Positions 19,813 through 31,304 of a stretch of DNA of 64,000 bases are shown here, piece by piece; the first letter of the stretch is position 1; every line of letters starts with the position of its first letter. The notes beneath the pieces are model-generated. The model saw nothing but the letters and a program-made list of their open reading frames with translations, did no database searches and had not been told where the DNA came from. Made by a program: the position numbers and the translations under genes. Origin of the DNA: Eledone cirrhosa (Eukaryota > Mollusca > Cephalopoda > Octopoda > Eledonidae); NCBI GenBank assembly GCA_964016885.1, contig OZ024741.1, forward strand, positions 412,619,249 to 412,683,248, read 5' to 3'.

Positions 19813-20096
19813 TATAACAAAGAAAGAGTGGTAAGAAACCAAGTGGACCATAACGTACCAGAGTACTCGATACTTAGGGCAGTAAAGTGGGTAATAGGTA
19901 AAGAGTCAGATCAACCACATGTGGAGGATGACCACAAACACTATCCCAGTGGTAATAGAGGCATTAGGATTAATACTCAAAATCCTCAGACCTGCACCTT
20001 AGCGTCCTTCCCTGCAAGATCAGCAAATATGACCTACAGAAGATCAGACTACTAAAAACAGCACATATCCTCAGACGATTTCTCTCCCTACAATGA
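19813..20096 (+). pseudogene. RLE-type LINE C-terminal fragment
   Basis: Broken plus-strand frames read 'MWRMTTNTIPVVIEALGLIL' and then 'SKYDLQKIRLLKTAHILRRF' to the stop near 20093. This is the family's endonuclease end. A poly-purine 3' UTR remnant may follow. Confidence 0.75.
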
Positions 20097-20247
20097 AAAC
20101 CTCTATTGCCTTAGGTTCAAGGCCTGGACCCGGCAATAGAGAAGCCCTATTGTTAATAGTTAGTATTTTTTTCACCCTAGAGAAGCTGGTCCCTTACGAT
20201 TTGAACACATATTTTTATATCTGTGTTTATCTCTCTTTTATATTCAA

Positions 20248-21199
20248 CTAGCAGTAAAGCCCGGCGTTGCTCGGGGTCGCTCAGTAGCTATATTAAAGTT
20301 ACAATGTTAAGTTTCTTTCTTGGCTTAAAAACTGTAGTGTCTACTGTGCAGACTTGCATGTGGTGTTTTTGATTAATATTCCCTCAACCAACAATATGCC
20401 TTATGAAGTTAAGAAAACATAACGATAACCCGAATGTTATAACAAAAGAGGATGCTGGGGATAGAAACTGCACTGGTTATTTATTAACAAAGATCGAAAA
20501 TGTAAACACTGCAACGCAGAGAAAAACATTAGCGTAACCAAATTATCAGTTATGTCTGTCTGCACGCCTATATCACCTCTCTGCACGACTGTCTGTCTGC
20601 ACGCCTATATCACCTCTCTGCACGACTATCTGTCTGCACGCCTATATCACCTCTCTGCACGACTGTCTGTCTGCACGCCTATATCACCTCTCTGCACGAC
20701 TGTCTGTCTGCACGCGTATATCACCTCTCTGCACGACTGTCTGTCTGCACGTCTGTTGTGTCTGCACGCCTAACGACGAAATATTTGCTTGTTTTACGTA
20801 GTCTTTAAATAGACTTGTTTTCAAGTAAAAATATTGTTTTAAAATGCTTTTAAATGGAAATGAAGCAAAACGGAAGCTTAGTGTTCGAACTGATGAATTT
20901 TGCAGGTCAATATTTTGCTGGCTCGACAACTGTTAAAGCCAGCGTAATTTTTTACGTAAGACGCTCAATGTAAACAGAACAAAGGGAAATAACTGATAAC
21001 TTACGCTCAAAAATCGATACATTATATTCGATTTCGTCACATAGGGTGGGTCAATTTGAAATTTTTTTTTTCCGATGTCTTCGCTAGGGCTCAACGTACA
21101 AGTATAGCAATTTCGGTGCAATTCCGTGAGAGATTCTAAGAGGAGATGTGTGCCAAAAATCGATAGACAGACAGACAACCACAGTTTTATATATAGAGA
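20248..21199 (-). mobile_element. Non-autonomous Helitron with both termini, 952 bp
   Basis: On the minus strand it starts TCTCTATATATAAAAC (5' TC at 21199-21198) and ends with the GC-rich hairpin CCCG..CGGG (20260-20275), about 8 nt later CTAG (20251-20248). It is inserted between A and T of the host (comp. T21200 and A20247). TC start, 3' hairpin, CTRR end and AT target are the Helitron hallmarks. It holds no Rep/helicase and carries a 37-bp minisatellite. Confidence 0.88.
20555..20768. repeat. 37-bp minisatellite inside Helitron, about 6 units
   Basis: Units start 'gtctgtctgcacgcctatat' and end 'ctctctgcacgact'. The units are almost identical; an open frame through them is a by-product (37 is not a multiple of 3). 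Confidence 0.92.
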
Positions 21200-21284
21200 T
21201 TATATTACACAGCTCAGAAAAACCTCTTTCTTTGAGCTATTTAATTGTAAGAGACTATTTTGAGTTTCTAACTCAATATATATC

Positions 21285-21490
21285 TTTGATATATATATAT
21301 GTATACATTTATACATACTCAGACACATACACATACACATGTATATATGCATGTGTATATATATATATATACACATGCATATACCCATACACATATATAT
21401 ACATACATACACATACATATGTATACATATCAATAAAAGGCACACACACACATACACATACACATACACACACTCATCCACACATATATA
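21285..21490. repeat. (TA)n/(CA)n-rich tract
   Basis: Mixed tatata, tacata and cacaca runs without unique sequence. Confidence 0.9.
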
Positions 21491-21499
21491 TAAGGAGGG

Positions 21500-22198
21500 A
21501 TATCATACTCACAGAGATAGTGCTTTTCTCCATATGTGTGCAGTACCAGTTAAAACAATTTTTTGCACCTCTTGCAGAGAGGGTAAACCATGGATCATTC
21601 TCAAATACTGTTCTGTTCCTTTCTTGATCATTCCCAGTGCGCCCACAATCCCTGGTATTGTAACGGCCTTGAGGTGCCACATTTTTTCAATTTCTATGAG
21701 CAGATCTTTATATTTTCTTAACTTGTCAAATTCTTTTGCCGTGATATTCTGATCACATGGGATGCTCATATCAATCAATAAACAGACCTTGCTGTGTTGG
21801 TCTTTTACAATGATATCTGATCTATTAAATTCGATGGTCCGCACAATATGTACAGGAAAATCCCAAAGAATCGTTACTTTTTCTCCTTTAGTTACAGCCT
21901 CAGGGTGATGATTCTACCACTTGTCAGCAGTTTTGATATTATAATGCTGACCTATTACCCAGTGTAGGTATTAGCCAATTCTGTCATGTCTATATGTGTA
22001 CTCTACAGAGGCTAAAACTTTACATCCAGAGATTAAGTGGTCCACTGTTTCAACCTCATCATTGCAGGATCGGCATGTTGGATTTACTCCATTTCTCATC
22101 ACATTGGCCTGTTAGTTTCGTGTCAGTAAGCTTGGATCTTGGGCAGCTAAGATGAAGCTTTCGCTCTCTGCTTTTAGCCCTGAGCTACGTAGTCACTG

Positions 22199-22200
<2 letters not shown>
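21500..22200 (-). pseudogene. RLE-type LINE: zinc knuckle and endonuclease
   Basis: A 112-codon frame (21844-21509) reads 'NRSDIIVKDQHSKVCLLID' (canonical RPDI changed to RSDI), 'RKYKDLLIEIEKMWHLKAV', 'GIVGALGMIKKG' and 'EVQKIVLTGTAHIWRKALSL'. Upstream (to 22200) broken frames give 'CRSCNDEVETVDHLISGC', the CX2CX8HX4C knuckle, and 'YRHDRIG'. The fragment starts at an (ATT)n tract at 22199-22236. Confidence 0.85.
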
Positions 22201-22236
<36 letters not shown>

Positions 22237-22247
22237 CATCCTTATTA

Positions 22248-22545
22248 TTGGAGTCTCAGTCATTGATGTTATTTAACTGGAAAGTTTGTCCAAATGAGTA
22301 TCAAGCCGCTACCTGCAGCCTCAGTTGTTCAGGACGTATCGGAGGGTTCTTGCTGTTCCCAGCAAGTATGCTTTTTGAAGTGTTCCAAAAAAGGGACTGG
22401 ACTAATCTTCTTTAACCATCCTTCAAAACTCTTCTAGATAGTACCTAGTGCTCCTATGACAATCAGGATGACCTTGATCTCATGACAGTCACAAATCATT
22501 TTTAACTCCCACTTTAAGGCAGGCTACATCTACAATCAGGCTGAA
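22248..22545 (-). pseudogene. RLE-type LINE C-terminal fragment, second subfamily
   Basis: The minus strand reads 'CDCHEIKVILIVIGALGTI', a stop, then 'KSFEGWLKKI' and a degenerate 'CWEQQE' end. Its 3' UTR (22255-22400) is the inverted counterpart of 2340-2490. Confidence 0.7.
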
Positions 22546-22582
22546 GTAGAGTTTTAAAATCAAGGCTAGATAGTGAGGCTTG

Positions 22583-22621
22583 TAACTCGGGAGTTTCGCC
22601 TGTTTATCACAGGCTCATCAT
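22583..22621 (-). ncRNA. Hammerhead-like motif C (left, minus), broken box
   Basis: Minus strand: ATGATGA (core C replaced by A), perfect stem II GCCTGT/ACAGGC with loop GATAA, GAAAC, and stem III ACTC/GAGT around CC. Its stem I strand is lost at the palindrome centre. Confidence 0.4.
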
Positions 22622-22670
22622 CTTGTCTGACGACCCTGTGAGAAACAAGCGAAACTCCAGAGTAACAAGA
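22621..22670 (+). ncRNA. Hammerhead-ribozyme-like motif C (right, plus)
   Basis: Stem I is TCTTGT/ACAAGA (22621-22626, 22665-22670), six pairs. The core is CTGACGA (22627-22633). Stem II (22634-22650) has TGT/ACA plus mismatched outer pairs. GAAAC is at 22651-22655 and stem III is ACTC/GAGT around CA (22654-22663), then A. Stem II looks weakened. Confidence 0.5.
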
Positions 22671-22683
22671 CTCACTATTTAGA

Positions 22684-24545
22684 CAAGGCAATCAAAGAGA
22701 TGAAGACGGGCAAGGCGGCTGGGCCTTCGGAAATGGTTGGTGAAATGCTGAAAGCATCTGGAACGTTGGGACACACTATGGTGTCGTACCATACAGAATG
22801 GGGTCGTACCAAAGGACTGGCGTAGCAGCATCATCATTAACTGCTACAAGGGTAAAGGAGACGCCCTAGATAGGCGAAACTATAGAGGCATTAAATTAAT
22901 TGACCAGGTCAGGAAGGTCACAGAAAAAGTAATAGCGCAACTAATCAGAGAGCGAATTGATCTAGATGAAATGCAGTTCGGGTTTGTGTCAGGTAAAAGT
23001 ACCACAGACACTCTTTTCGTTGTACGACAACTACAGGAGAAGTACCTAGCTAAAAGAAAACCCCTCTAATTAGCTTTTGTAGACCTGGAGAAAGCCTTTG
23101 ACAGAGTCCCCCGCTCCATTATCTAGTGGGCTCTTAGAAAACTAGGTGTAGATGAATGGCTTGTGAGAGCTATACAAGCCATGTATAAAGAAACAGTCAG
23201 CAAGGTTAAAATTAACAACGAATATAGTGAAGAGTTTAGCGTAAAAGTTGGTGTTCATCAGGGCTCCGTCCTTAGCCCCCTACTATTTATTATCGCCCTC
23301 CAAGCTATAACGGAGGAGTTCAAGACCGGCTGCCCATGGGAACTTCTATACGCAGATGATCTAACGCTCATAGCCGAATCAATGGCTGAACTAGAGAAGA
23401 AATTCCAAACATGGAAGCATGGCCTAGAATCAAAAGGCCTTAAAGTTAACTTGTCTAAGACTAAAGTCCTAATATGTAGAAAGGAGAATAGGGCACTGGT
23501 CCCATCTGGGAAATGACCATGCTCAGTGACTAGGAAAGGAGTAGGCAGAAACTCCATTTTATGTCCCAAATGCAAAGTATGGGTGCATAAAAGATGTAGT
23601 GGGATCTCAGGTAAGCTAACTAAGAATATATATGTGGCCGGTGCTCTGGTGCAATAAGTAGCAGCAAATGCCCACAGAATACTAGCTCATTCCATTACCC
23701 AGATGGTTCTATAGAAATAGTGAACACCTTCCATTACCTGGGTGACAAAATCAGCAGTGGTAGAGGGTGCTCCGAAAGTACAGTAGCTAGAGTCCGAACG
23801 GGATGGAAAAAGTTCAGAGAGCTTATACCACTATTGGCCGCTAAAGGTTTCTCTCTAAAAATAAAAGGCAGGCTGTATGATGCCTGCATACGAACAGCGA
23901 TATTACATGGCAGTGAGACATGGGCCTTGTGTGCAGAGGATCTACGCAGACTGGAGAGGAACGAAGCTTGCATGCTCCGTTGGATGTGTAATAGTAATAT
24001 ACGCGAACGGCAAAGCATAAATGAACTAAGTGAGAAATTAGGAATAAGAGGGATCAGATGCTGTTTACTCGAGAGAAGACTACGTTGGTATGGTCACGTA
24101 ATGCGCATGAAAGATGACAGCTGTATAAAAAAGTGCAGGGTGATCAAAATAGACGGTAACTACGGAGTAGGCAGACCCTGAAAAACCTGGGACGACTTGA
24201 TAAAATCGGACTCATACACTTACACTTCTCCAAGACAATGTCACTGGACCGAGATCTTTGGCGCTATAGAATAATACAGAAGACCCGCCTTGCCTAAGTA
24301 CAAAGCGAAACCTACAGTCAGTAGGCACCTCTTAACCAAAATAAACCCCGTCCCACTAACCCTACCCACCCCGCCATCTACACCACCCCTTTCGATGTAA
24401 ATCTATGTTGGTACCACAACATCCAGGCCGAAATAAAAGAGGTCGTGTAGGTGTCACGACAAAAACACACACAGTCCACGCTGTAATGTGGCCGTGTAGG
24501 TAACACGGTAAAAACCTCCCAGTCCACACTGTAAACATCGTTGTC
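22684..24545 (+). pseudogene. RTE-like LINE, 5' truncated copy A
   Basis: It starts inside the RT linker ('AIKEMKTGKAAGPSEM'), then RT motifs 'AFVDLEKAFDRVPRSI', 'GVHQGSVLSPLLFIIALQ' and 'LLYADDLTLIAES', a PHD-like finger broken by a stop ('KCKVWVHKRCSGI'), and the C-terminal region 'YLGDKISSGRGCSES' to 'LRWYGHVMRMKDDSC'. Closely similar to the intact copy at 53.8-57.2 kb, but it carries several stops, a deletion near 22790 and frameshifts. About 250 bp of 3' UTR follows before it meets an opposing LINE at about 24546. Confidence 0.9.
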
Positions 24546-24547
24546 CA

Positions 24548-27500
24548 TACCAACGCAGTCTTCTCTCCTGCACACTACAACTTATCCCTCTTATCTACAG
24601 TTTCTCTCTAAACTCATCTATGCTTGGTCATTCACACACATTGACATTGCTCATTAAATGGAGCATACTTGCTTCATTGCTCTCCAGCCGTCGCATATCC
24701 TCTGCAGTTGCTGCCCATGGCTCACTACCATGCAGCATCGCGCATGTCACACAGGCATCATATAACCGGCCTTTCATTCATAGAGAGAAACCCTTCTTTG
24801 TCAACAGAGGAAGCAGCTCCCTAAACTTTGTCCATCCTGTCCTTATTCTAATTACTATGGCCTCGGAGCATCCTCCTCCCTTGCTAATTTGATCACCTAA
24901 ATATTGGAAGCTATCAACAACCTCTATAGATCCTACCTGCATTTGAAAAATGTGTCTATCACTGCAACTTCTACTATCAAATTTCCATGAACATCTACTG
25001 CATATGTAGTTTTCCCTACCTGTTAGTTTGCCTGCTATCCCACTACATCTCTTGTGCACCCAAGATCTGCATTGTGTACATTTTATTGAATTTATACCAA
25101 CTCATTTTCTACATATCGAACATGGCCATTTCCCTGATGGAATCAGACTTTTGTCCTCTTTTCTACTTATTAACACTTTAGTCTTAGCTAAGTTCACTCT
25201 CAGTCCTCTTGATTCGAACTGCTGTTTCCATAGCCAGAATTTATTCTCTAGCTCCTCTACTGATTCTGTCATAAGTACCAGATCGTCAGCATAGAGAAGT
25301 TCCCATGAGCAGCTAGTCTTAAACTCTTATGTTATGGCTTGGAGATCTATAATAAATAAAAGCGGGCTAAAGACCGAACCCTGATGCACTCTTACTTGTA
25401 TCTGGAATTCCTCACTAAACTCCATTCCTACTTTCACTTTACTGACAGCACCCCTGTACATAGCTTGCACTATCCTCCCAAGCCATTCCTCTATACCTAG
25501 TTTCCTTAGGCACCAAAGGCCTTCTCTAGGTCAACAACAGCTAAGTATAGTGGCTTATTCTTCTCTAAAAATCTCTTGTAATTGTCTCACTAAGAAGAGG
25601 GCATCTGTTGTACTTGTCCCAGGCATAAAACCAAACTGCATCTGATCTAATTTGATCCTTTCTCTAATTAGTTGCGCTACTATTCTTTCTGCCACTTTCA
25701 TAACCTGATCCATCAGTTTTATGCCCCGATAATTGCTCCTCTCCAGAGCATCCCCTTTACCTTTGTAGCAATTTATAAGAATACTGCTGCACCAGTCTTT
25801 GGCTATGACACCGCCATATATAGCCTGATTGATGATGCGTGTAACCAGTTTAGTGCCTACTTCTCCTGATGCCTTCAGCATCTCAGTAACTATCCCTGAC
25901 GGTCCAGCAGTCTTACCACTTTTCATTTACTTAACTGCATCTTTGACCCTATAGTTGTCAATCTCAATAGGTGGTCTCTCTGTCGGGTCTACTGGGGGTA
26001 GTTTCTCTCTCTCTCCCATTTGTTCTCAACATTCATCAGTCTCTCATAATGACATTTCCAGGCCTCCTTTTTCTGATCATTCGTGACACTAAGTACACTG
26101 GCATAATTTCGGACACACTTATCTCCAACAACATCCTGATTTACAATGACACACTGCCTCGCAATGCGGTACACTGCACATCCCTGATCTTCTCGTCGCA
26201 GAACATTGGGAAACCTCCTACTCTCGGCTTCCCTGTGTGCTAAGTATACCTGACATCTAGCTTCTCTTTTAACGGCTGTGTATCGGTCTCTACTGCCACC
26301 ATTTTTCCAAGCCTTCCATGCTAGTCTTTTGTCTTTAATGGCACTATCTACTGTGCTGTTCCACCACCAGGTCACCCTTTGTCTGGTTGGAGCTCTGCTC
26401 CAGCCACTAGTTTCTTCCGTAGTTGTCACGTAAGAAATTCCAGTTATCATCTATGTCATCCGATTCTAACTCGTCTTCTTTTTCATCATACACACTTTGA
26501 AGGGCTTTCCTAAATTTATATTTTAGTGAAAGGTCCTTTAGCTTCCAGACCTTCTTTTTATACACCTTCCTGTGTGTCTCATTTTGTCTCTTGCTTGCTT
26601 ATTGAGATGTCACTAACGACTAACCTATGTTGGGGTGGGGGGCATTCTTCCCCTGGGTATTCCTTAGTATTTGACACCGTCTGCCTCGTTGCCTAACTAG
26701 CAAGAAGTCAATCTGGTTTATGAGCTCGCCTGATTGGTAGGTTATTAGGTGGTTGGTAGGTTTGTTGAAGTTAGTGTTACAAATGGTTAGTTCACTTGCA
26801 TCACAAAATTCAAGAAGCCTCACTCCTTCTTCGTTTCTTGAGCCGTAACCGTGCCCACCATGTACCCCAGTGTATCCATCCTGGAGCTGTCCAACATGAC
26901 CATTGAAGTCCTCTGCTAGCATAACGATGTCTCTGTCCTCTGTCATTGTGGCTGTCTGTAAAAGTTGCTCGTAAAAGCAGTCTTTCTCATCTTTACCTAG
27001 GCCTGCCTGGGGAGCATAGGCAGAGATGATTGATTGTCAGCTGTCTCTTGCCTACATCTAATCTAATCTTAATTATTCTATTACTGATTCTAACTACTTT
27101 TATTGTCTTATTGATCCACCTTTCGGCCAGTAAAATGCCTACCCCACCTAACCCATCATCATTTCCTACCCAGAAAAGCTTATAGCTAAGATGTTTGCCT
27201 GCGATTAGTCTTGCTGAGGCACCTCTCCATCTCATCACTTGCATGCAGCACATATCCATATGTCTTCTCTCTAGCATCTCCACTATCTCACCATATCTAC
27301 CTATTAGAGTGCCAACATTGTGTGGCAACCCTGAGATGCGACGTCTTTTGTTGTTTCTTCCTTTTCTGCAAAGAAAAAAGGTTTATAATCATGTTGTTGT
27401 GCGATTGCTTGATGACGGTCAGGGGGTTCTTGCACATGGACGCACCAGCCACCCCACTACCGTGCGCAGCCCTAACATGGTTAGTGTTATTGCTGTTTAC

Positions 27501-27600
27501 GCAGTTATTGCAATATTTATTTGTTGTTGTGCTCATAATTGTTTTGGCATTAATACACTGGTTGGATGCCCTTCCTAACACCAGCACCTCTTTACAGCAT
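24548..27600 (-). pseudogene. RTE-like LINE, near full length copy B
   Basis: The minus strand, read from about 27330 down, carries the AP-type endonuclease ('NVGTLIGRYGEIVEMLERR', 'GNDDGLGGVGILLAERW', 'EDFNGHVGQLQDGYTGVHGG', 'QIDFLLVRQRG'). A linker follows ('RQRVTWWWNSTVDSAIKDKR'), then RT ('KSGKTAGPSGIVTEMLKASG', 'NCYKGKGDALERSNYRGIKL', 'MQFGFMPGTSTTDALF'), zinc finger remnants and 'RIRTGWTKFRELLPLLTKKG'. Many frameshifts. It belongs to the same family as copy A but a different subfamily, and its 3' end is missing at the junction with copy A. Confidence 0.88.
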
Positions 27601-28045
27601 GGACTGGGTGGTTTTAGTCATGCCACCAGCACTAGAGAGGTTGTCTTACTGGACTCAGGGGCCCTCTCTACCCCGCACCAATTTATTCAGAGTAGTAGCA
27701 CTCCTAGACGGGTTGCCTACATTACAGCTTACAGAGCCTCCGTCTGCCCCGTGTCTGCTCTGAGCAGAACTGGGCTTAAGGTGCTATATGCACGAGGAAG
27801 TACTAGCATATAGCGTCAGGCATGTATACTGGAGCTGGTGGAGTGGGGCGGGCGCGTGGGATGGGAAATGGCGATTTCCTAACACAGCTTTTATCATACT
27901 CAGTAACATACACATAAATATTGCCATCCTATATAAGAAATTACTTATATATATAGTTTAATAAATGAACAGAGAACAAAAAACAGAGAGGCAGTACAAA
28001 TGATATTTGTATTAGTTTCACGCTTGAGAGTGGGGGGTGGGGGAC
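27601..28045. other. Probable LINE 5' region, then unassigned sequence
   Basis: 27545-27600 inverted resembles the LINE 3' UTR phrase 'ggtgttaggaagggcatcca'. 27600-27835 may be 5' UTR of copy B. 27836-28045 is AT-rich and unassigned. Confidence 0.4.
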
Positions 28046-28073
28046 GACGTTTCGGGCATAATCCCTTCATCAG
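28046..28073 (-). ncRNA. Hammerhead-like motif D, without stem I
   Basis: Minus strand: CTGATGA (28073-28067), an extra A, stem II GGG/CCC (loop of six), GAAAC (28053-28049), then GTC. Stem III could only be the palindrome ACGT. No complementary stem I is visible. It lies about 1.5 kb downstream of a Penelope-like endonuclease on the same strand. Confidence 0.4.
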
Positions 28074-28079
28074 TGGGTA

Positions 28080-29545
28080 GGAAGAGAGTTCCGAGGGTGT
28101 GTGGGGGAGTGGGGGAAAGACATATTTAAAAAAGGGAGGGGGAGAGAAAGAGGAAAAACAATTTTTTGGGAGAGAAAAGGAAATCTTTTAAAAGTACAAA
28201 TAAAAATAAAAATAAAAATAAAAATAAACAAGTGGTGAAAGGGTGTGAGGCGTGTAGGGTAGTGGTGGGTGGATGGGTGGAGAGGGGAGAGGGAGGTGGG
28301 GGTCCGAGCGGGAGGGCTGAAGGTGGTGTAGGTGTACATGTGTGTGTGTGTGTATGTGAATGTGAGAGGTGGGGGAAGAACGAGGTTCCATGTTCAGGTA
28401 AACTGGAAACCGATGTGTACGTGGTGTGGGGTGTCAGTCGATGTGGGCGTGCGTGTGGATGGAGAGGGAGGAGGGGCGTGTGGAGTCCGAAGGCTGAGTG
28501 TGTGTATGTGGAGATACGCACGTCTGTGTTTGTGTTTATATGTGGTCTGGATGTAGGTGGCGTGGTTCGAAAATAATGTAAGTGTTTGTTGGTGTGTATG
28601 TTCCTAAGGTATTTCCATGGAGGGTGAGACGAGATGTTGGAGATTTCACGTGTCGTAGAATGGAGAGCTGGAACGATGACCGGTGGTGTGAAATCCTGGT
28701 GGGGTAGTGAGGAAGTGAAGAGATGTGGGGTGCCCGCGCAACAGGAAGTGTTCAGAGGGTCAAGGCAGGGTGAAGAGATAGCAGTAGAGGAGGATGACAG
28801 GGTCTGTATGTGGTTCGGACTGTGTGTCTGTGTGTGTGAAGGTGCGGTGGACTAGGGAGGGATGGGTTGGTGTGAAAGGTGGAGGAGAAGGTGGTGTTGT
28901 GAGGGGATTGTGTGTATATTAGTGGAGGTGTTAGTGGGATGTGTGTGAGGGGGTGTTGGTGGAGCGGGGAGAGAGAGGAGAGAAAAGGTGTTGGGGACGG
29001 AGGAGGGAGTGTAGGTACTGGTGTGTGTGTGTACATATTTGGATATGAGTGTGTGTGTGGTAGAGAGGGTGTAAGTATTACTGGTGGTGGGGAAGGGGTT
29101 GAATGCGGGTGTGTAAGTGGGGGTTAGTGGTGGTTAGGTGTGTGGAGTGGGTGGTGTATCGGTGTGTACGTAGATGTGGGTGGGTGTATGTGTGATGGTG
29201 TGTGTTCGTGTGTGTGGGTGAGGGGGTAGGTGGGTTGGGGATGTTAGTAATATTAATTGTGGGGTGGGCAGATGTGGATGTGTAGGTGGGGGTTAGTGAT
29301 GGTAGTTGGGTGTGTGGATAGTGTGAATGCGTGTATATATGTACAGGTGGGTGGATGCGTGCGGGGTGTGTGGGTGCGCGGGTGCTAGGGGAGGGGTGGG
29401 GATGTTAGTTTTGTTAGTTGGGGGTGTTAGTATTATTAGTTGTGGGGTGGGCCAAGGGGTGGGGCGGTGAAACTGAGGAGTGTATTAGTGGTGTTAGTGA
29501 GGGATGTATGTATGTGTGTGTGTGTGGGGGGGGGGGGGGGGGTCG
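28080..29545. repeat. G/T-rich, C-poor tract, about 1.45 kb
   Basis: The plus strand is dominated by gtg, ggg and gtgt runs and is almost free of c; a 17-G run lies at 29526-29542 and (AAAAT)n near 28196-28229. Long open frames on both strands are composition artefacts with Pro/His/Thr-rich or Gly/Val-rich products. Confidence 0.85.
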
Positions 29546-30455
29546 AAGGCTAAAGGAATAGGGGTGGGGAGTTCACGCCGGGGTGTGTGAAGGTCTGTAG
29601 GGTGAAGATGGTGTGTTGTTCGACCGTCAGGCGGGTGTCCCATGGCATTGGATCAGGTAGTGGGAGGAATGCCCAGGGGAGCCAAAGTGACGAGCGATGG
29701 GGGAACTCCCACCGAGACGAATATCGCGGAGGTGCTCCGTAAACCGTAAGCGACGTCCAGTCTGTCCGACGTGCAGCGAAGTCCATAGACGAGGTTGGAG
29801 GAGGTGCAGCGGAAGGAGAGGGGGGTCTTAACCCCTCCGGATGAAATGGCTGACTAGAGAAAGGGCCTGGGTCTCGAAGTCAGCATCCTGGCTGCAGAGG
29901 CGGCAGATCCGGAGGAGTTGGGAGTAGGGAATAGTGTTTTGTGTGTGTAGGGTGGGAAGAGGTGAAGTCGAGGTAGAAGTGGGAGGAGGTGGGTTTGAAG
30001 AAGGCAGAGGTGACGAGTGAGCGGTGGAAGGGGTCGATGGCGACGGAGATGTCCAAGAAGTGGACGTGGGTGGTGGAGATAGAGGTGGTGAAGTGGAGGG
30101 AGAGTGGAAGGAGCAGAAGAAGGAGAGAAATGAGTCGAGCTGTTCTCGGGTGAGGGTCGTGGCTCCGATACAGTCATCGATGTAACGACCGTACAGTTCG
30201 GGCGTGGGGCCGGTGTACTGGGCAAAGATTTGGGCCTCAACATGGCCAACGAAAAGGTTGGCATAGTTTGGGCCCATTCTTGTGCCTATGGCTACCCCAG
30301 TGACCTGTTGGTAAAACTCACCCGAGAAGGAGAAGCAGCTAAGGGTGAGGACCAGCTCGGCGAGGCGAAGGAGGGTGGGGTGGAGGGAACGGGGGAGGGG
30401 AGAAGGTCGAGGTAGTGCCGGAGGGCACGTAGGCCGTCGGCATGGGACATAACTG
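29546..30455 (-). pseudogene. Penelope-like element: RT and GIY-YIG endonuclease
   Basis: The minus strand from about 30450 reads 'FYQQVTGVAIGTRMGPNYAN', 'LFVGHVEAQIFAQYTG' and 'YGRYIDDCIGATTL' (RT motif C, YIDD). After frameshifts come 'RICRLCSQDADFETQ', then 'SSNLVYGLRC', 'VGQTGRRLRFTEHLRDIRLG' and 'PIARHFGSPGHSS', the GIY-YIG domain. RT followed by GIY-YIG defines Penelope-like elements. 5' truncated near 30455 and frame-broken. Confidence 0.88.
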
Positions 30456-31200
30456 TCTACAACATAGATAGTGTCTTACATTAGAAATATGGTAATAGAA
30501 AAGTTGAGGTAATATTATTCAATTTCATTTTATTATCTATGTATTCTAATTAAACTATTGTGTTACCTGTCATATATTGGATAATTGGAGTGGAGACTAT
30601 ATATTGGCCACTGTGGGTTACATTAGGTAATGTTACACAGGCTTAAATAATTATAAAATTCATAGGGTTTATATGATATAATGAACGGACTATTAATACT
30701 TAAGTAAGGAACATAAAATTACATGTTTCTATTGTGTGTGTATGTGCAATGACGTTGTGTATAGTAAGCTATCAAAGGGAGGTAAGTATAAGGGAGATAA
30801 CCTTTATAATGAACGGACTATTAATACCTAAGTAAAGTACATAAACATTGGATACAAACACAGGATCAATTGAGGTTTACATAAAATCGTGTAAAAAAAT
30901 GATAATGTGTGAAAATAAATAACAAGGTACATACCAATAAAATACCCTAATATGGAGAATACCATCCAGGGTGGGGACATAAGAATGCCACTGATCTTAA
31001 ACTACCCTACTATTCATGAGCACACTAGGAGGGTGACTCTCTACTCTCTTCACCCTACAGGTACCTGGTTAGAGAAAGCTTATTGACTTGAGTCATACTC
31101 ACTAAATTCACCGACACTTTAACAAATGCACAGGAGGGGGGAGCACTTTCTTCTCTACCTTCACCCTGCTTTCCAAGACTTATACTAGAATGATTTTTCT
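30456..31200. other. No recognised gene
   Basis: AT-rich sequence. 'aatgaacggactattaata' occurs twice (30680 and 30811 regions), suggesting a local duplication. Confidence 0.5.
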
Positions 31201-31202
31201 TC

Positions 31203-31257
31203 TTCTTTTCCTTTATCTTTTTCTTCTTCTCCCTCTTATTTCAGAGAAGGTTGTGTG

Positions 31258-31301
<44 letters not shown>

Positions 31302-31304
31302 TGT

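Larger units (their letters stand above)
22566..22681. repeat. Imperfect palindrome with two hammerhead-like motifs
   Basis: Left arm 'ctagatagtgaggcttgtaa' and right arm 'caagactcactatttag' are about 40 bp each with about six mismatches. The centre lies near 22621. Confidence 0.85.

Noticed and set aside
20555..20768. Possible CRISPR-like array
   Set aside because: Units are contiguous with no unique spacers, and the sequence is eukaryotic.
20552..20773. 73-codon frame with repeated SVCTPISPLCT units
   Set aside because: It is a reading of the 37-bp Helitron minisatellite; the unit is not a multiple of three, so the peptide repeat is incidental.
27900..29130. Several open frames of 65-136 codons on both strands with proline, histidine or glycine-rich products
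   Set aside because: They arise from C-poor composition with few stop codons and have no domains.
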